A stretch of DNA of 5,312 nucleotides, from contig DXFE01000113.1 in the NCBI GenBank assembly GCA_019114585.1, positions 1 to 5,312 on the forward strand, given 5' to 3'. The notes under the pieces are model-generated. The model worked only from the letters and a program-made list of their open reading frames with translations. It did no database searches and was not told where the DNA came from. Source of the stretch: Gemmiger_A avium (GTDB lineage: Bacteria; Bacillota; Clostridia; Oscillospirales; Ruminococcaceae). Shown in pieces: positions 1 through 5,312 of the stretch (position 1 is the stretch's first letter; every line of letters begins with the position of its first letter). Made by a program: the position numbers and the translations under genes.

Positions 1-12
1 GAGGATCTTCCT

Positions 13-432
13 ATGAAAAACCTGATCGTTACTGTCAATGGTGTCGCTTACAACGTTACCGTGGAAGAGGGCGTGGCCTCTGCTGCGGCTCCTGCTGCAC
101 CCGCTGCGCCTGCCGCGGCGGCTGCCCCTGCTCCGGCCCCTGCGGCTGCCCCCGCGCCGGCCGCTCCCGCCGCGCCCGCTGCCCCGGCAGAACCGGCTGC
201 GCCCGCGGGTACCGCCGGTTCCGTGGCTGTCAACGCGCCGATGCCGGGCAATATCCTGGATGTGCGCGTCAAGCCGGGCGACTCCGTCAAGGCCGGTGAT
301 ACGCTGCTGATCCTGGAAGCCATGAAGATGGAGAATGAGATCAGCGCTCCGCAGGACGGCACCATCGCCAGTGTGGATGTCCGCAAGGGGGATGTGGTGG
401 ATTCCGGCGCGCTGCTGTGCACCATGAACTGA
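13..432 (+). CDS. Biotin carboxyl carrier protein (biotin/lipoyl attachment subunit of a decarboxylase or carboxylase)
   Basis: This 139-residue protein carries covalently bound biotin and shuttles the carboxyl group between the partner subunits of a biotin-dependent enzyme, in the cytoplasm or at the inner face of the membrane. Residues 1-21 form a short N-terminal segment typical of decarboxylase carrier subunits (MKNLIVTVNG). Residues 22-67 are almost pure Ala/Pro, a flexible linker. Residues 70-139 are a biotinyl domain with the motif EAMKMENE at 102-109; Lys105 is the expected biotinylation site, 34 residues from the C-terminus as is usual in this family. GAGG at bases 1-4 lies 8 bases before the ATG and supports this start. 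The gene for the carboxyltransferase partner begins 21 bases downstream of the stop, so the two are surely co-transcribed. The promoter lies outside the window. The enzyme could be a Na+-pumping oxaloacetate decarboxylase, a methylmalonyl- or glutaconyl-CoA decarboxylase, or a shared carrier; the upstream genes would decide. The carrier role is secure, the exact complex is inferred. Confidence 0.93.
   Translation: MKNLIVTVNGVAYNVTVEEGVASAAAPAAPAAPAAAAAPAPAPAAAPAPAAPAAPAAPAEPAAPAGTAGSVAVNAPMPGNILDVRVKPGDSVKAGDTLLILEAMKMENEISAPQDGTIASVDVRKGDVVDSGALLCTMN
76..210 (+). repeat. Low-complexity Ala/Pro-coding linker tract
   Basis: About 45 codons of GCN and CCN, broken by single Glu and Gly codons near the end, encode residues 22-66 of the biotin carrier. 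The DNA is an irregular, extremely GC-rich simple sequence rather than an exact tandem array, since synonymous third positions vary. Ala/Pro linkers of this kind are known from gamma-type decarboxylase subunits and give the biotin domain reach between active sites. Tract length may vary between strains. Confidence 0.8.
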
Positions 433-440
433 TCAAAAGC

Positions 441-447
441 GAGGTGA
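441..447 (+). promoter_or_regulatory. Shine-Dalgarno site that favours a TTG start for the alpha subunit
   Basis: GAGGTGA matches the 16S rRNA 3' end (complement AGGAGGTGATC) over seven bases. The in-frame ATG at 448 abuts it directly, which is too close for normal initiation: only 3 bases after the GAGG core. The in-frame TTG at 454 lies 9 bases after the core, a normal spacing, and gives the family-typical N-terminus MAKKPIQITE. The site therefore argues for TTG 454 rather than ATG 448. Confidence 0.6.
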
Positions 448-453
448 ATGACA

Positions 454-1857
454 TTGGCTAAGAAACCGATCCAAATTACCGAGGTCGTTCTGCGCGACGC
501 GCACCAGTCGCTGCTGGCCACCCGCATGACGATGGATGAGATGCGTCCCATCCTGCCGGAGATGGACAAGATCCCGTATTTCTCGGTGGAATGCTGGGGC
601 GGCGCCACGTTCGACTCCTGCATCCGTTTTCTGGACGAGGACCCCTGGGAGCGGCTGCGCATCCTGCGCAAAGAGCTGCCCCACCAGAAACTCCAGATGC
701 TGTTCCGCGGCCAGAACATGCTGGGCTACCGCCCCTATGCCGACGACGCGGTGGAATACTTCGTACAGAAGTCCGTGGCCAACGGCATCGACGTGATCCG
801 CATTTTCGACGCCCTGAACGATCCGCGCAACCTGCAGACGGCCATCAAGGCCGCCAACAAGGAAGGCGCGCATGTCCAGGCCTGCATCAGCTATACCCTG
901 AGTCCCGTGCACAACAACGAGTACTTTGCCCAGTACGCCAAAACGCTGGAGGAAATGGGCGCGGACTCCATCTGCATCAAGGACATGGCGGGCCTGCTCA
1001 AACCCTATACCTGCTACGATCTGGTCAAGGAGCTGAAATCCACCGTCAAGATCCCGGTGGATATCCACAGCCACTATACGGCCGGTTTGGCGTCCATGTC
1101 CATCCTCAAGGGCATCGAAGCGGGCGCCGACATCGTGGATACCTCCATGAGCCCGCTGGCCCTGGGCACCTCCCATATGCCGACGGAGAGCCTGGTGGCT
1201 GCGCTGCAGGACACCGACTACGATACCGGCCTCGACCTGAACCAGCTGAACGTGGTGCGTGCCTACTTCGCCAAACTGCGCGAGAAGTACATCGCCAACG
1301 GCCAGATCAGCCCCAAGTCCCTGGGCGTCGACGCCAACACGCTGCTGTACCAGGTGCCGGGCGGCATGTTCTCCAACATGCTCAAGCAGCTGAAGGATGC
1401 CGGCAAGGAAGACAAGCTGGACGAGGTCCTGGCCGAGATCCCGCGTGTGCGTGAGGATGCAGGCTATCCGCCGCTGGTCACCCCCACCAGCCAGATCGTG
1501 GGTACCCAGGCGGTCTTCAACGTGATCCTGGGCGAGCGCTACAAGATGGTCACGAAGGAATTCAAGGGCCTGGTCCATGGCGATTACGGCAAGACGCCCG
1601 CGCCCATCAAGAAGGAATTCAGCGACTTTATCCTCAAGGGCGAGGAACCCATCACCTGCCGTTTTGCTGACACGCTGGAACCCGAAATGGAAAAGCTGCG
1701 CGCCGAGGCTTCCAAGTATGCCATCCAGGAGGAGGACGTGCTGACCTACGCCATGTTCCCGCAGGTCGCGCCCAAATTCTTCGAGAAGCGCAACGCCCGT
1801 CTGCAGGGCGTGGACGCGCTCCATGCCGATTACGAAAAGAAATCGCACCCGGTCTGA
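454..1857 (+). CDS. oadA: Oxaloacetate decarboxylase alpha subunit / pyruvate carboxylase subunit B-type carboxyltransferase
   Basis: The enzyme moves a carboxyl group between oxaloacetate/pyruvate and protein-bound biotin. Numbered from TTG 454 (467 residues), residues 2 to about 270 form the HMG-CoA-lyase-like TIM barrel. LRDAHQSLLATRM (13-25) includes the metal ligand Asp15, and ECWGGATFD (46-54) follows. Lys176 in IKDMAGL is the expected carbamylated lysine, and His205/His207 in DIHSHYTAG are the other metal ligands. The conserved carboxylase domain follows, with QVPGGMFSN (300-308) and TCRFADTLEPE (401-411). The protein ends near residue 467 with no C-terminal biotinyl domain, unlike the classic oxaloacetate decarboxylase alpha chain of about 590 residues; the carrier encoded just upstream supplies biotin. 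If the operon also encodes the membrane beta subunit, decarboxylation would pump Na+. A pyruvate carboxylase B subunit (pycB) or transcarboxylase 5S-like role fits the same sequence. ATG 448 is an alternative start adding two residues. A strong terminator follows directly. Confidence 0.9.
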   Translation: MAKKPIQITEVVLRDAHQSLLATRMTMDEMRPILPEMDKIPYFSVECWGGATFDSCIRFLDEDPWERLRILRKELPHQKLQMLFRGQNMLGYRPYADDAVEYFVQKSVANGIDVIRIFDALNDPRNLQTAIKAANKEGAHVQACISYTLSPVHNNEYFAQYAKTLEEMGADSICIKDMAGLLKPYTCYDLVKELKSTVKIPVDIHSHYTAGLASMSILKGIEAGADIVDTSMSPLALGTSHMPTESLVAALQDTDYDTGLDLNQLNVVRAYFAKLREKYIANGQISPKSLGVDANTLLYQVPGGMFSNMLKQLKDAGKEDKLDEVLAEIPRVREDAGYPPLVTPTSQIVGTQAVFNVILGERYKMVTKEFKGLVHGDYGKTPAPIKKEFSDFILKGEEPITCRFADTLEPEMEKLRAEASKYAIQEEDVLTYAMFPQVAPKFFEKRNARLQGVDALHADYEKKSHPV

Positions 1858-1866
1858 TGTTTTTGG

Positions 1867-1898
1867 CCGCCCCCGCTGCCCGCGGGGGCGGTTTTTTT
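1867..1898 (+). terminator. Intrinsic (Rho-independent) terminator of the decarboxylase operon
   Basis: A perfect 10-base-pair stem, CCGCCCCCGC (1867-1876) with GCGGGGGCGG (1882-1891), encloses the five-base loop TGCCC and is followed at once by seven T (1892-1898). It starts 9 bases after the alpha subunit stop codon. The all-GC stem and T tract make this a textbook terminator that separates the decarboxylase unit from the yicC unit. Confidence 0.95.
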
Positions 1899-1913
1899 GT
1901 GCCCGCATGGCAA

Positions 1914-1949
1914 AAAGGCGGTGGAAATGGAAGAAAGACCTCCGTTTTT
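1914..1949 (+). terminator. Possible second, weaker terminator-like hairpin
   Basis: Bases 1914-1924 can pair with 1939-1949 in an 11-pair stem containing two G-U pairs and one U-U mismatch, around a 14-base loop. The core is CGGTGG against CCTCCG. The T run of 1945-1949 lies right after this core, so the shorter stem would have a terminator layout. It may be a back-up for the strong terminator 15 bases upstream, or chance pairing; it ends just before the -35 box of the next promoter. Confidence 0.25.
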
Positions 1950-1950
1950 C

Positions 1951-1979
1951 TTGCATCCGGCCCGTAAAAATAGTACAAT
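1951..1979 (+). promoter_or_regulatory. Sigma-A-type promoter of the yicC-remA-gmk-priA operon
   Basis: TTGCAT (1951-1956) and TACAAT (1974-1979) are separated by 17 bases, the optimal spacing for the housekeeping sigma factor. The -10 box matches TATAAT at five of six positions; the -35 box keeps TTG but is otherwise weak. Transcription would start near 1986-1988, leaving a leader of about 40 bases. Placement after the terminator and before yicC, in a locally AT-rich patch of a GC-rich window, supports the call. A second TACAAT at 1981-1986 could act as an alternative -10 but has no well-spaced -35. Confidence 0.7.
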
Positions 1980-1987
1980 ATACAATA
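1974..1987 (+). repeat. Perfect tandem heptamer TACAATA x2 at the -10 region
   Basis: TACAATA occurs at 1974-1980 and again, with no spacer, at 1981-1987. Each copy contains a complete TACAAT -10-like hexamer, so the repeat duplicates the -10 box with a 7-base shift. This could arise by slippage and might give two close start sites or simply an easily melted stretch. Confidence 0.85.
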
Positions 1988-2025
1988 TATGTTTTGCTGT
2001 GGAGAATAGGTACGAGGTGTAGGAT

Positions 2026-2904
2026 ATGGTTTTGAGCATGACGGGTTACGGGCGCGCCGGGGCGCTGCTGCACGGACGGGATATCAAGGTGGAACTGCGC
2101 AGCGTCAACGCGCGCTTTTTTGAGTATTCTTCCCGGCTGCCGCGCTCCTGCCTGTTTATGGAGGACAAGCTCAAGCAGCTGGTGGCCTCCCGGGTCAGCC
2201 GCGGCAAGGTGGAACTGACCCTGTCGGTGCAGGCTGTCACGGCGGCAGACACCGTCGTGACAGTGAACTGGCCGCTGGCCCAGGGGTACTGTGCGGCGCT
2301 GAACGCGCTGGCGGAACGGTTGGATCTGAAAAACGATACGACGGCCGGTGCGCTGGCCCGGTTCCCAGATGTGCTGACCCAAACGGCCGCCCCTGCTGAT
2401 GAGGAAGAACTGTGGCAGGATGTGGAAGCGGTGGCCCGGCAGGCATTGGACGCTTTTGTGGCGATGCGCGCCCAGGAGGGCGCCAAACTCAAAGCGGATG
2501 TGACGCAGCGACTGGGGACCATCGAAGCGTTGGTGGCCGAGATCGAGAAGGACAGCGCGGGCCGTGTGCAGGCATACAGCGAACGGCTGTATGCCCGGCT
2601 GCAGGAACTGCTGGGGGACCGCAACATCGAGGAATCCCGGCTGGTGACCGAAGCCGCGATCTTTGCGGACAAGACCGCCATTGACGAGGAGACCGTCCGC
2701 CTGCACAGCCATGTGTCCCAGTACCGGGATATCCTGGAACGGGACGAACCCATCGGGCGCAAGCTGGATTTCCTGACCCAGGAGCTGAACCGGGAATCCA
2801 ACACCATCGGTTCCAAATGCCAGGATGTGGCGATCACGCGCCTGGTGGTGGAACTGAAATCCGAGATCGAGAAGATCCGCGAACAGATCCAGAACATCGA
2901 GTAA
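2026..2904 (+). CDS. yicC: YicC/YloC-family endoribonuclease
   Basis: The 292-residue length matches the family (about 290). Residues 1-155 form the YicC-like N-terminal domain: the signature MTGYGRA is at 5-11, followed by VELRSVNARFFEYSSRLP (23-40) and the RGKVEL block near 60-65. The C-terminal DUF1732 region runs from about 205 to the end, with DEETVRLHSHV (220-230), GRKLDFLTQELNRESNTIGSK (244-264) and a charged helix to the end. Members from E. coli and B. subtilis have been reported as cytoplasmic endoribonucleases that form hexamers and take part in RNA turnover; that function is transferred by family. ATG 2026 is preferred over ATG 2038 because GAGGTG at 2014-2019 is well spaced only for 2026. 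It is the first gene after the promoter, and its stop codon overlaps the remA Shine-Dalgarno sequence. The motif reads NAR where many homologues have NHR, a small variation. No truncation is seen. Confidence 0.93.
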   Translation: MVLSMTGYGRAGALLHGRDIKVELRSVNARFFEYSSRLPRSCLFMEDKLKQLVASRVSRGKVELTLSVQAVTAADTVVTVNWPLAQGYCAALNALAERLDLKNDTTAGALARFPDVLTQTAAPADEEELWQDVEAVARQALDAFVAMRAQEGAKLKADVTQRLGTIEALVAEIEKDSAGRVQAYSERLYARLQELLGDRNIEESRLVTEAAIFADKTAIDEETVRLHSHVSQYRDILERDEPIGRKLDFLTQELNRESNTIGSKCQDVAITRLVVELKSEIEKIREQIQNIE

Positions 2905-2913
2905 GGAACGGCT

Positions 2914-3162
2914 ATGAAACTTATCAATATCGGGTTCGGCAATATGGTGAACGCGGACCGGGTCATCGGCATCATCAGCCCGGATTCGGCGCCCGTCAAG
3001 CGTCTGATCCAGGACGCGCGGGAAAAGGGCGCGCTGATCGACGCCTCCTACGGGCGGCGGACACAGGCGGTCCTGATCATGGACTCCGACCATGTGATCC
3101 TGTCCGGCATCCCGCTGGACAGTGTGACAGGACGGTTCATGCAGGAGGAAAAGGACGTATAA
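2914..3162 (+). CDS. remA: RemA-like DNA-binding regulator (DUF370 family)
   Basis: The 82-residue protein closely follows B. subtilis RemA (YlzA) along its whole length: INIGFGNMVNADRVIGIISPD at the N-terminus, then SAPVKRLIQDAREKG, IDASYGRRT and AVLIMDSDHVILS. RemA forms ring-shaped oligomers that wrap DNA; in Bacillus it activates biofilm-matrix and osmoprotection genes. Arg16, Arg48 and Arg49 align with the arginines of RemA (18, 50 and 51) implicated in DNA binding, so this copy should bind DNA. Its targets in this organism are unknown, since it lies far from any matrix gene and shares an operon with housekeeping genes, its usual place in Firmicutes. AAGGA at 2903-2907, overlapping the yicC stop, serves ATG 2914. 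The C-terminus is short and lacks the acidic tail of the Bacillus protein. Confidence 0.95.
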   Translation: MKLINIGFGNMVNADRVIGIISPDSAPVKRLIQDAREKGALIDASYGRRTQAVLIMDSDHVILSGIPLDSVTGRFMQEEKDV

Positions 3163-3178
3163 AAGAGGGGACAGAATC

Positions 3179-3757
3179 ATGAAAGGTGAAAAGTATCTGT
3201 TTGTTGTGTCGGGGCCGTCCGGCACGGGGAAGGACACGGTGGTGGCCAACCTGCTGAAAAAGCACCCGGAGATCCAGCATACGGTCTCGGCGACCACCCG
3301 CCAGCCCCGCGAAGGGGAAAAAGACGGCATCAACTACCACTTTATGACCACGGCCGATTTTGAAAAGCATCTGGCCGAGGACCAGATCGTGGAGCACACC
3401 CAGTACTGCGGCAACTACTACGGTACGCTGCGCAGCGAGATCGAAAGCCGTATGGCGCTGGGCATCCCGGTGATCCTGGTGATCGAAGTGGAGGGGGCGG
3501 GCAACATCAAGCGGATGTACCCCGGCGCCACCACGATCTTCGTTCTGCCGCCGGATATGGAGGAACTGGAACGCCGTCTGCGCAACCGCGGGACCGAGAC
3601 CGAGGAGACGATCCAGCGCCGCCTGAAGCGCGCCGAAACCGAGATCGCCAACTCGGTGGACTATGACGAGCATGTGGTCAACGTGCAGGTGGAGACTTGC
3701 GCCGACAGCCTGTATTCCATCATTCAGTTCCGGCTGAAACACGGGAAGGACGAATGA
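3179..3757 (+). CDS. gmk: Guanylate kinase
   Basis: It phosphorylates GMP (and dGMP) to GDP with ATP in the cytoplasm, an essential step in GTP and dGTP supply. The 192-residue length is close to the usual 190-210. The P-loop GPSGTGKDT is at 12-20 with Lys18. The GMP-binding segment holds Ser37, TTRQPREGE (39-47), YHF (53-55) and NYYGT (79-83). The lid region follows with RLRNRGTETEE (133-143) and arginines 147, 148 and 151. The P-loop has Asp19 where Gly or Ser is commoner. The segment that usually reads EIDVQGA is VIEVEGA (101-107), a conservative change at the acidic residue and a charge change at the Gln; all main catalytic positions are kept, so activity is expected. GAGGGG at 3165-3170 lies 8 bases before ATG. 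It follows remA by 16 bases and overlaps priA by 4 bases, which suggests translational coupling. Confidence 0.97.
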   Translation: MKGEKYLFVVSGPSGTGKDTVVANLLKKHPEIQHTVSATTRQPREGEKDGINYHFMTTADFEKHLAEDQIVEHTQYCGNYYGTLRSEIESRMALGIPVILVIEVEGAGNIKRMYPGATTIFVLPPDMEELERRLRNRGTETEETIQRRLKRAETEIANSVDYDEHVVNVQVETCADSLYSIIQFRLKHGKDE

Positions 3758-5312
3758 CCCCCATGATCGCACAGGTCGCGGTGGACAACGCGACCATACA
3801 CTTTGACAAACGCTATTCCTACCGGGTCCCGCAGGAACTGCAGGGGCGGGTCTGGCCCGGCAGTCTGGTGCTGGTGCCTTTTGGCCGGGGCGACAGATCC
3901 CGGATGGCGGTCGTTCTGGATGTGCGGGAGGAAGAACCGGGGGAGGATACCACCCGCCTGAAAGCGCTGTGGGATGCCGCCCCCGAACAGGCGCGGCTGA
4001 CGCCGGACCTGATGGAACTGGTCCGTTTCCTCAAAGAGCGGACCTTCTGCACCTGGTTCGAGGCTGTCCGCGCGGTGATCCCCTATGGGGCGCAGTACCG
4101 CTCCGCCGTGGTGGACGGCCGCCCGGTGATACAAAACAGCCTGCACCGCACGACGGAGCGGCTGTACACGCTGGTGGGGGAACTGCCCGCCAAACCCAAG
4201 CCGGGGCCCCGCCAGCTGGCGGCGGTGGAGGCGCTGCGGGACGGCCCTTTGACAGGGCGACAGCTGGAGGAGCGGGGCGTATCCAAACCCACGCTGGACA
4301 CGCTGTGCCGCAAGGGCATTTTGCAGGAAGGCCGGCAGGACCGGGTGCTGGATCTCTTCGCCGGTATCCCCTTTGACCCGCAGCCGATCGCCCTGGCGCC
4401 GGAACAGCAGCGGGCGCTGGAAGCCCTGCTGCCGGATCTGGAGGACGACCAGCCGCACGCGGCGCTGCTGCACGGGGTCACGGGCAGCGGCAAGACGGTG
4501 GTGTTCCTCAAGCTGATCGAGCGGACGCTGGCATTGGGGCGCAAGGCGCTGGTGCTGGTGCCGGAGATCAGCCTGACGCCCCAGATGATCCGCCGCCTCA
4601 AATCCACCTTCGGCAGCCGCCTGGCGGTGCAGCACTCGGCGCTGAACAACACCGAGCGCCTGCTCCAGTGGCGGATGATCCAGCAGGGCAACGCCGATAT
4701 TGTGGTGGGCACCCGCAGCGCCATCTTTGCGCCGCTGCAAAACCTGGGCCTGATCATTCTGGACGAGGAGCAGGAACACACCTACCAGAGTGAATCCGTC
4801 CCCCGCTACGACGCCCACGATGTGGCCAAAAAGCGCGCCGTCCTGGAAAACGCTCTGCTGGTCTTTGCGTCGGCCACGCCGCGGACCGAGACCTACCACG
4901 CGGCGGCACAGGGAAAATACAAGCTGGTCACTCTCAAACAGCGTTACGGGCAGCGGCCGCTGCCCCAGGTGGATTTTATCGACATGCGCGCCGAACTGGC
5001 CGCGGGCAACCCGCGGGAGGTCAGCGTCCGCATGGTGCGGGAACTTCAGAAAAATCTGGAAAACGGGGAACAGAGCATCCTGCTTTTGAACCGGCGCGGC
5101 TACCACACGGTGGGCATGTGTACCGCCTGCGGCCATGTGCTCAACTGCCCCAACTGCAGTGTTCCGCTGGTCTACCACAAGCCCCAGCAGGCGCTGATGT
5201 GCCACCATTGCGGGCACACGGTGCAGCCGCTGCCCCAGACCTGCCCGGAATGCGGCGGGAAGCTCCGTTACAGCGGCTTCGGCACCCAGCGGGTGGAAGA
5301 GGAACTGGCCGA
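3754..5312 (+). CDS. priA: Primosomal protein N' / replication restart helicase PriA (3' end beyond window)
   Basis: PriA recognises stalled forks and D-loops and helps reload the replicative helicase. The 519 complete codons here show the N-terminal 3'-DNA-end binding domain (VAVDNATIHFDKRYSYRVP near 8-27, VPFGRG near 43-48), a winged-helix segment at about 150-190, then helicase lobe 1: Walker A GVTGSGKT (241-248), PEIS (270-273), GTRSAIFAP (319-327), DEEQ (337-340) and SAT (373-375). Lobe 2 begins with LNRRGY (445-450) and is interrupted by the zinc-binding module with cysteines 456, 459, 465, 468, 483, 486, 497 and 500. The family usually has 730-810 residues, so roughly 210-290 C-terminal residues lie outside the window. 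ATG 3754 overlaps the gmk stop (ATGA); ATG 3763 would also give a family-like start, MIAQVAVD. AAGG at 3746-3749 is not ideally spaced for either, so the start is uncertain by three codons. DEEQ replaces the DEEH of E. coli and B. subtilis. Confidence 0.96.
   Translation, partial: MTPMIAQVAVDNATIHFDKRYSYRVPQELQGRVWPGSLVLVPFGRGDRSRMAVVLDVREEEPGEDTTRLKALWDAAPEQARLTPDLMELVRFLKERTFCTWFEAVRAVIPYGAQYRSAVVDGRPVIQNSLHRTTERLYTLVGELPAKPKPGPRQLAAVEALRDGPLTGRQLEERGVSKPTLDTLCRKGILQEGRQDRVLDLFAGIPFDPQPIALAPEQQRALEALLPDLEDDQPHAALLHGVTGSGKTVVFLKLIERTLALGRKALVLVPEISLTPQMIRRLKSTFGSRLAVQHSALNNTERLLQWRMIQQGNADIVVGTRSAIFAPLQNLGLIILDEEQEHTYQSESVPRYDAHDVAKKRAVLENALLVFASATPRTETYHAAAQGKYKLVTLKQRYGQRPLPQVDFIDMRAELAAGNPREVSVRMVRELQKNLENGEQSILLLNRRGYHTVGMCTACGHVLNCPNCSVPLVYHKPQQALMCHHCGHTVQPLPQTCPECGGKLRYSGFGTQRVEEELA

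Noticed and set aside
76..210. Possible CRISPR-like or minisatellite array in the GC-rich repeat.
   Set aside because: There are no constant-length repeats with unique spacers; it is a codon-level Ala/Pro run inside an intact reading frame.
48..719. A 223-codon minus-strand frame with an Ala/Gly-rich tail opposite the biotin carrier.
   Set aside because: The Ala/Gly run is just the reverse complement of the Ala/Pro linker codons; the rest is antisense to the carboxyltransferase.
1987..2025. Possible riboswitch or attenuator in the yicC leader.
   Set aside because: The leader from the inferred start is only about 40 bases and shows no stable hairpin or known aptamer core; it holds just the Shine-Dalgarno sequence.
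1823..2039. Short open frames on both strands across the intergenic gap (1823-2035 plus, 1830-2039 minus, 1652-1978 minus).
   Set aside because: They overlap the terminator, the promoter and the ends of real genes, have no convincing ribosome binding site, and give Arg-rich or composition-biased products without family likeness.
433..3333. A 966-codon open frame on the minus strand spanning the alpha subunit, the terminator, yicC, remA and part of gmk.
   Set aside because: It runs antisense to four well-supported genes, crosses a terminator and promoter, and encodes a low-information His/Gln/Arg/Leu-rich product. Such frames arise when GC-rich third codon positions suppress stops on the opposite strand.
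3724..5217. A 497-codon minus-strand open frame opposite priA.
   Set aside because: Same GC-bias artefact: fully antisense to PriA with all its helicase motifs, no recognisable domain, and a composition rich in Arg, Gln and His.

Overview
The window looks like an ordinary, GC-rich chromosomal segment from an anaerobic Firmicute. The best guess is the Oscillospiraceae/Ruminococcaceae group (Faecalibacterium, Gemmiger or Subdoligranulum-like). That rests on the cluster yicC–remA–gmk–priA, on Shine-Dalgarno sequences of the GAGGTG/AAGGA type, and on a biotin-dependent decarboxylase split into a separate carrier protein and carboxyltransferase. The taxonomic call is inference; there is no rRNA or other marker. 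All genes are on the + strand and tightly packed.

Unit 1 (1–1898) is the tail of an operon that starts upstream of the window. It holds a biotin carboxyl carrier protein with a long Ala/Pro linker (13–432) and the carboxyltransferase (alpha) subunit of an oxaloacetate decarboxylase / pyruvate carboxylase-type enzyme (454–1857). The alpha subunit lacks its own biotin domain, so the two proteins probably work as a pair: the lysine-bound biotin of the carrier swings into the TIM-barrel active site. A near-perfect intrinsic terminator at 1867–1898 ends this unit.

The 168-base gap (1858–2025) holds that terminator, a weaker second hairpin, a clear sigma-A-like promoter with a duplicated -10 box inside an AT-rich tandem heptamer, and a short leader.

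Unit 2 (from about 1987 to beyond the right edge) is a housekeeping operon: yicC (endoribonuclease family), remA (small DNA-binding regulator), gmk (guanylate kinase) and the first 519 codons of priA (replication restart helicase), which runs off the window. Intergenic spaces are 9 and 16 bases, and gmk and priA overlap by 4 bases (ATGA). The rpoZ and coaBC genes that often sit between gmk and priA in Firmicutes are absent here. No mobile element, CRISPR array, tRNA or rRNA was seen. I found no convincing sign of an undescribed system; the findings are local oddities in a conserved region.
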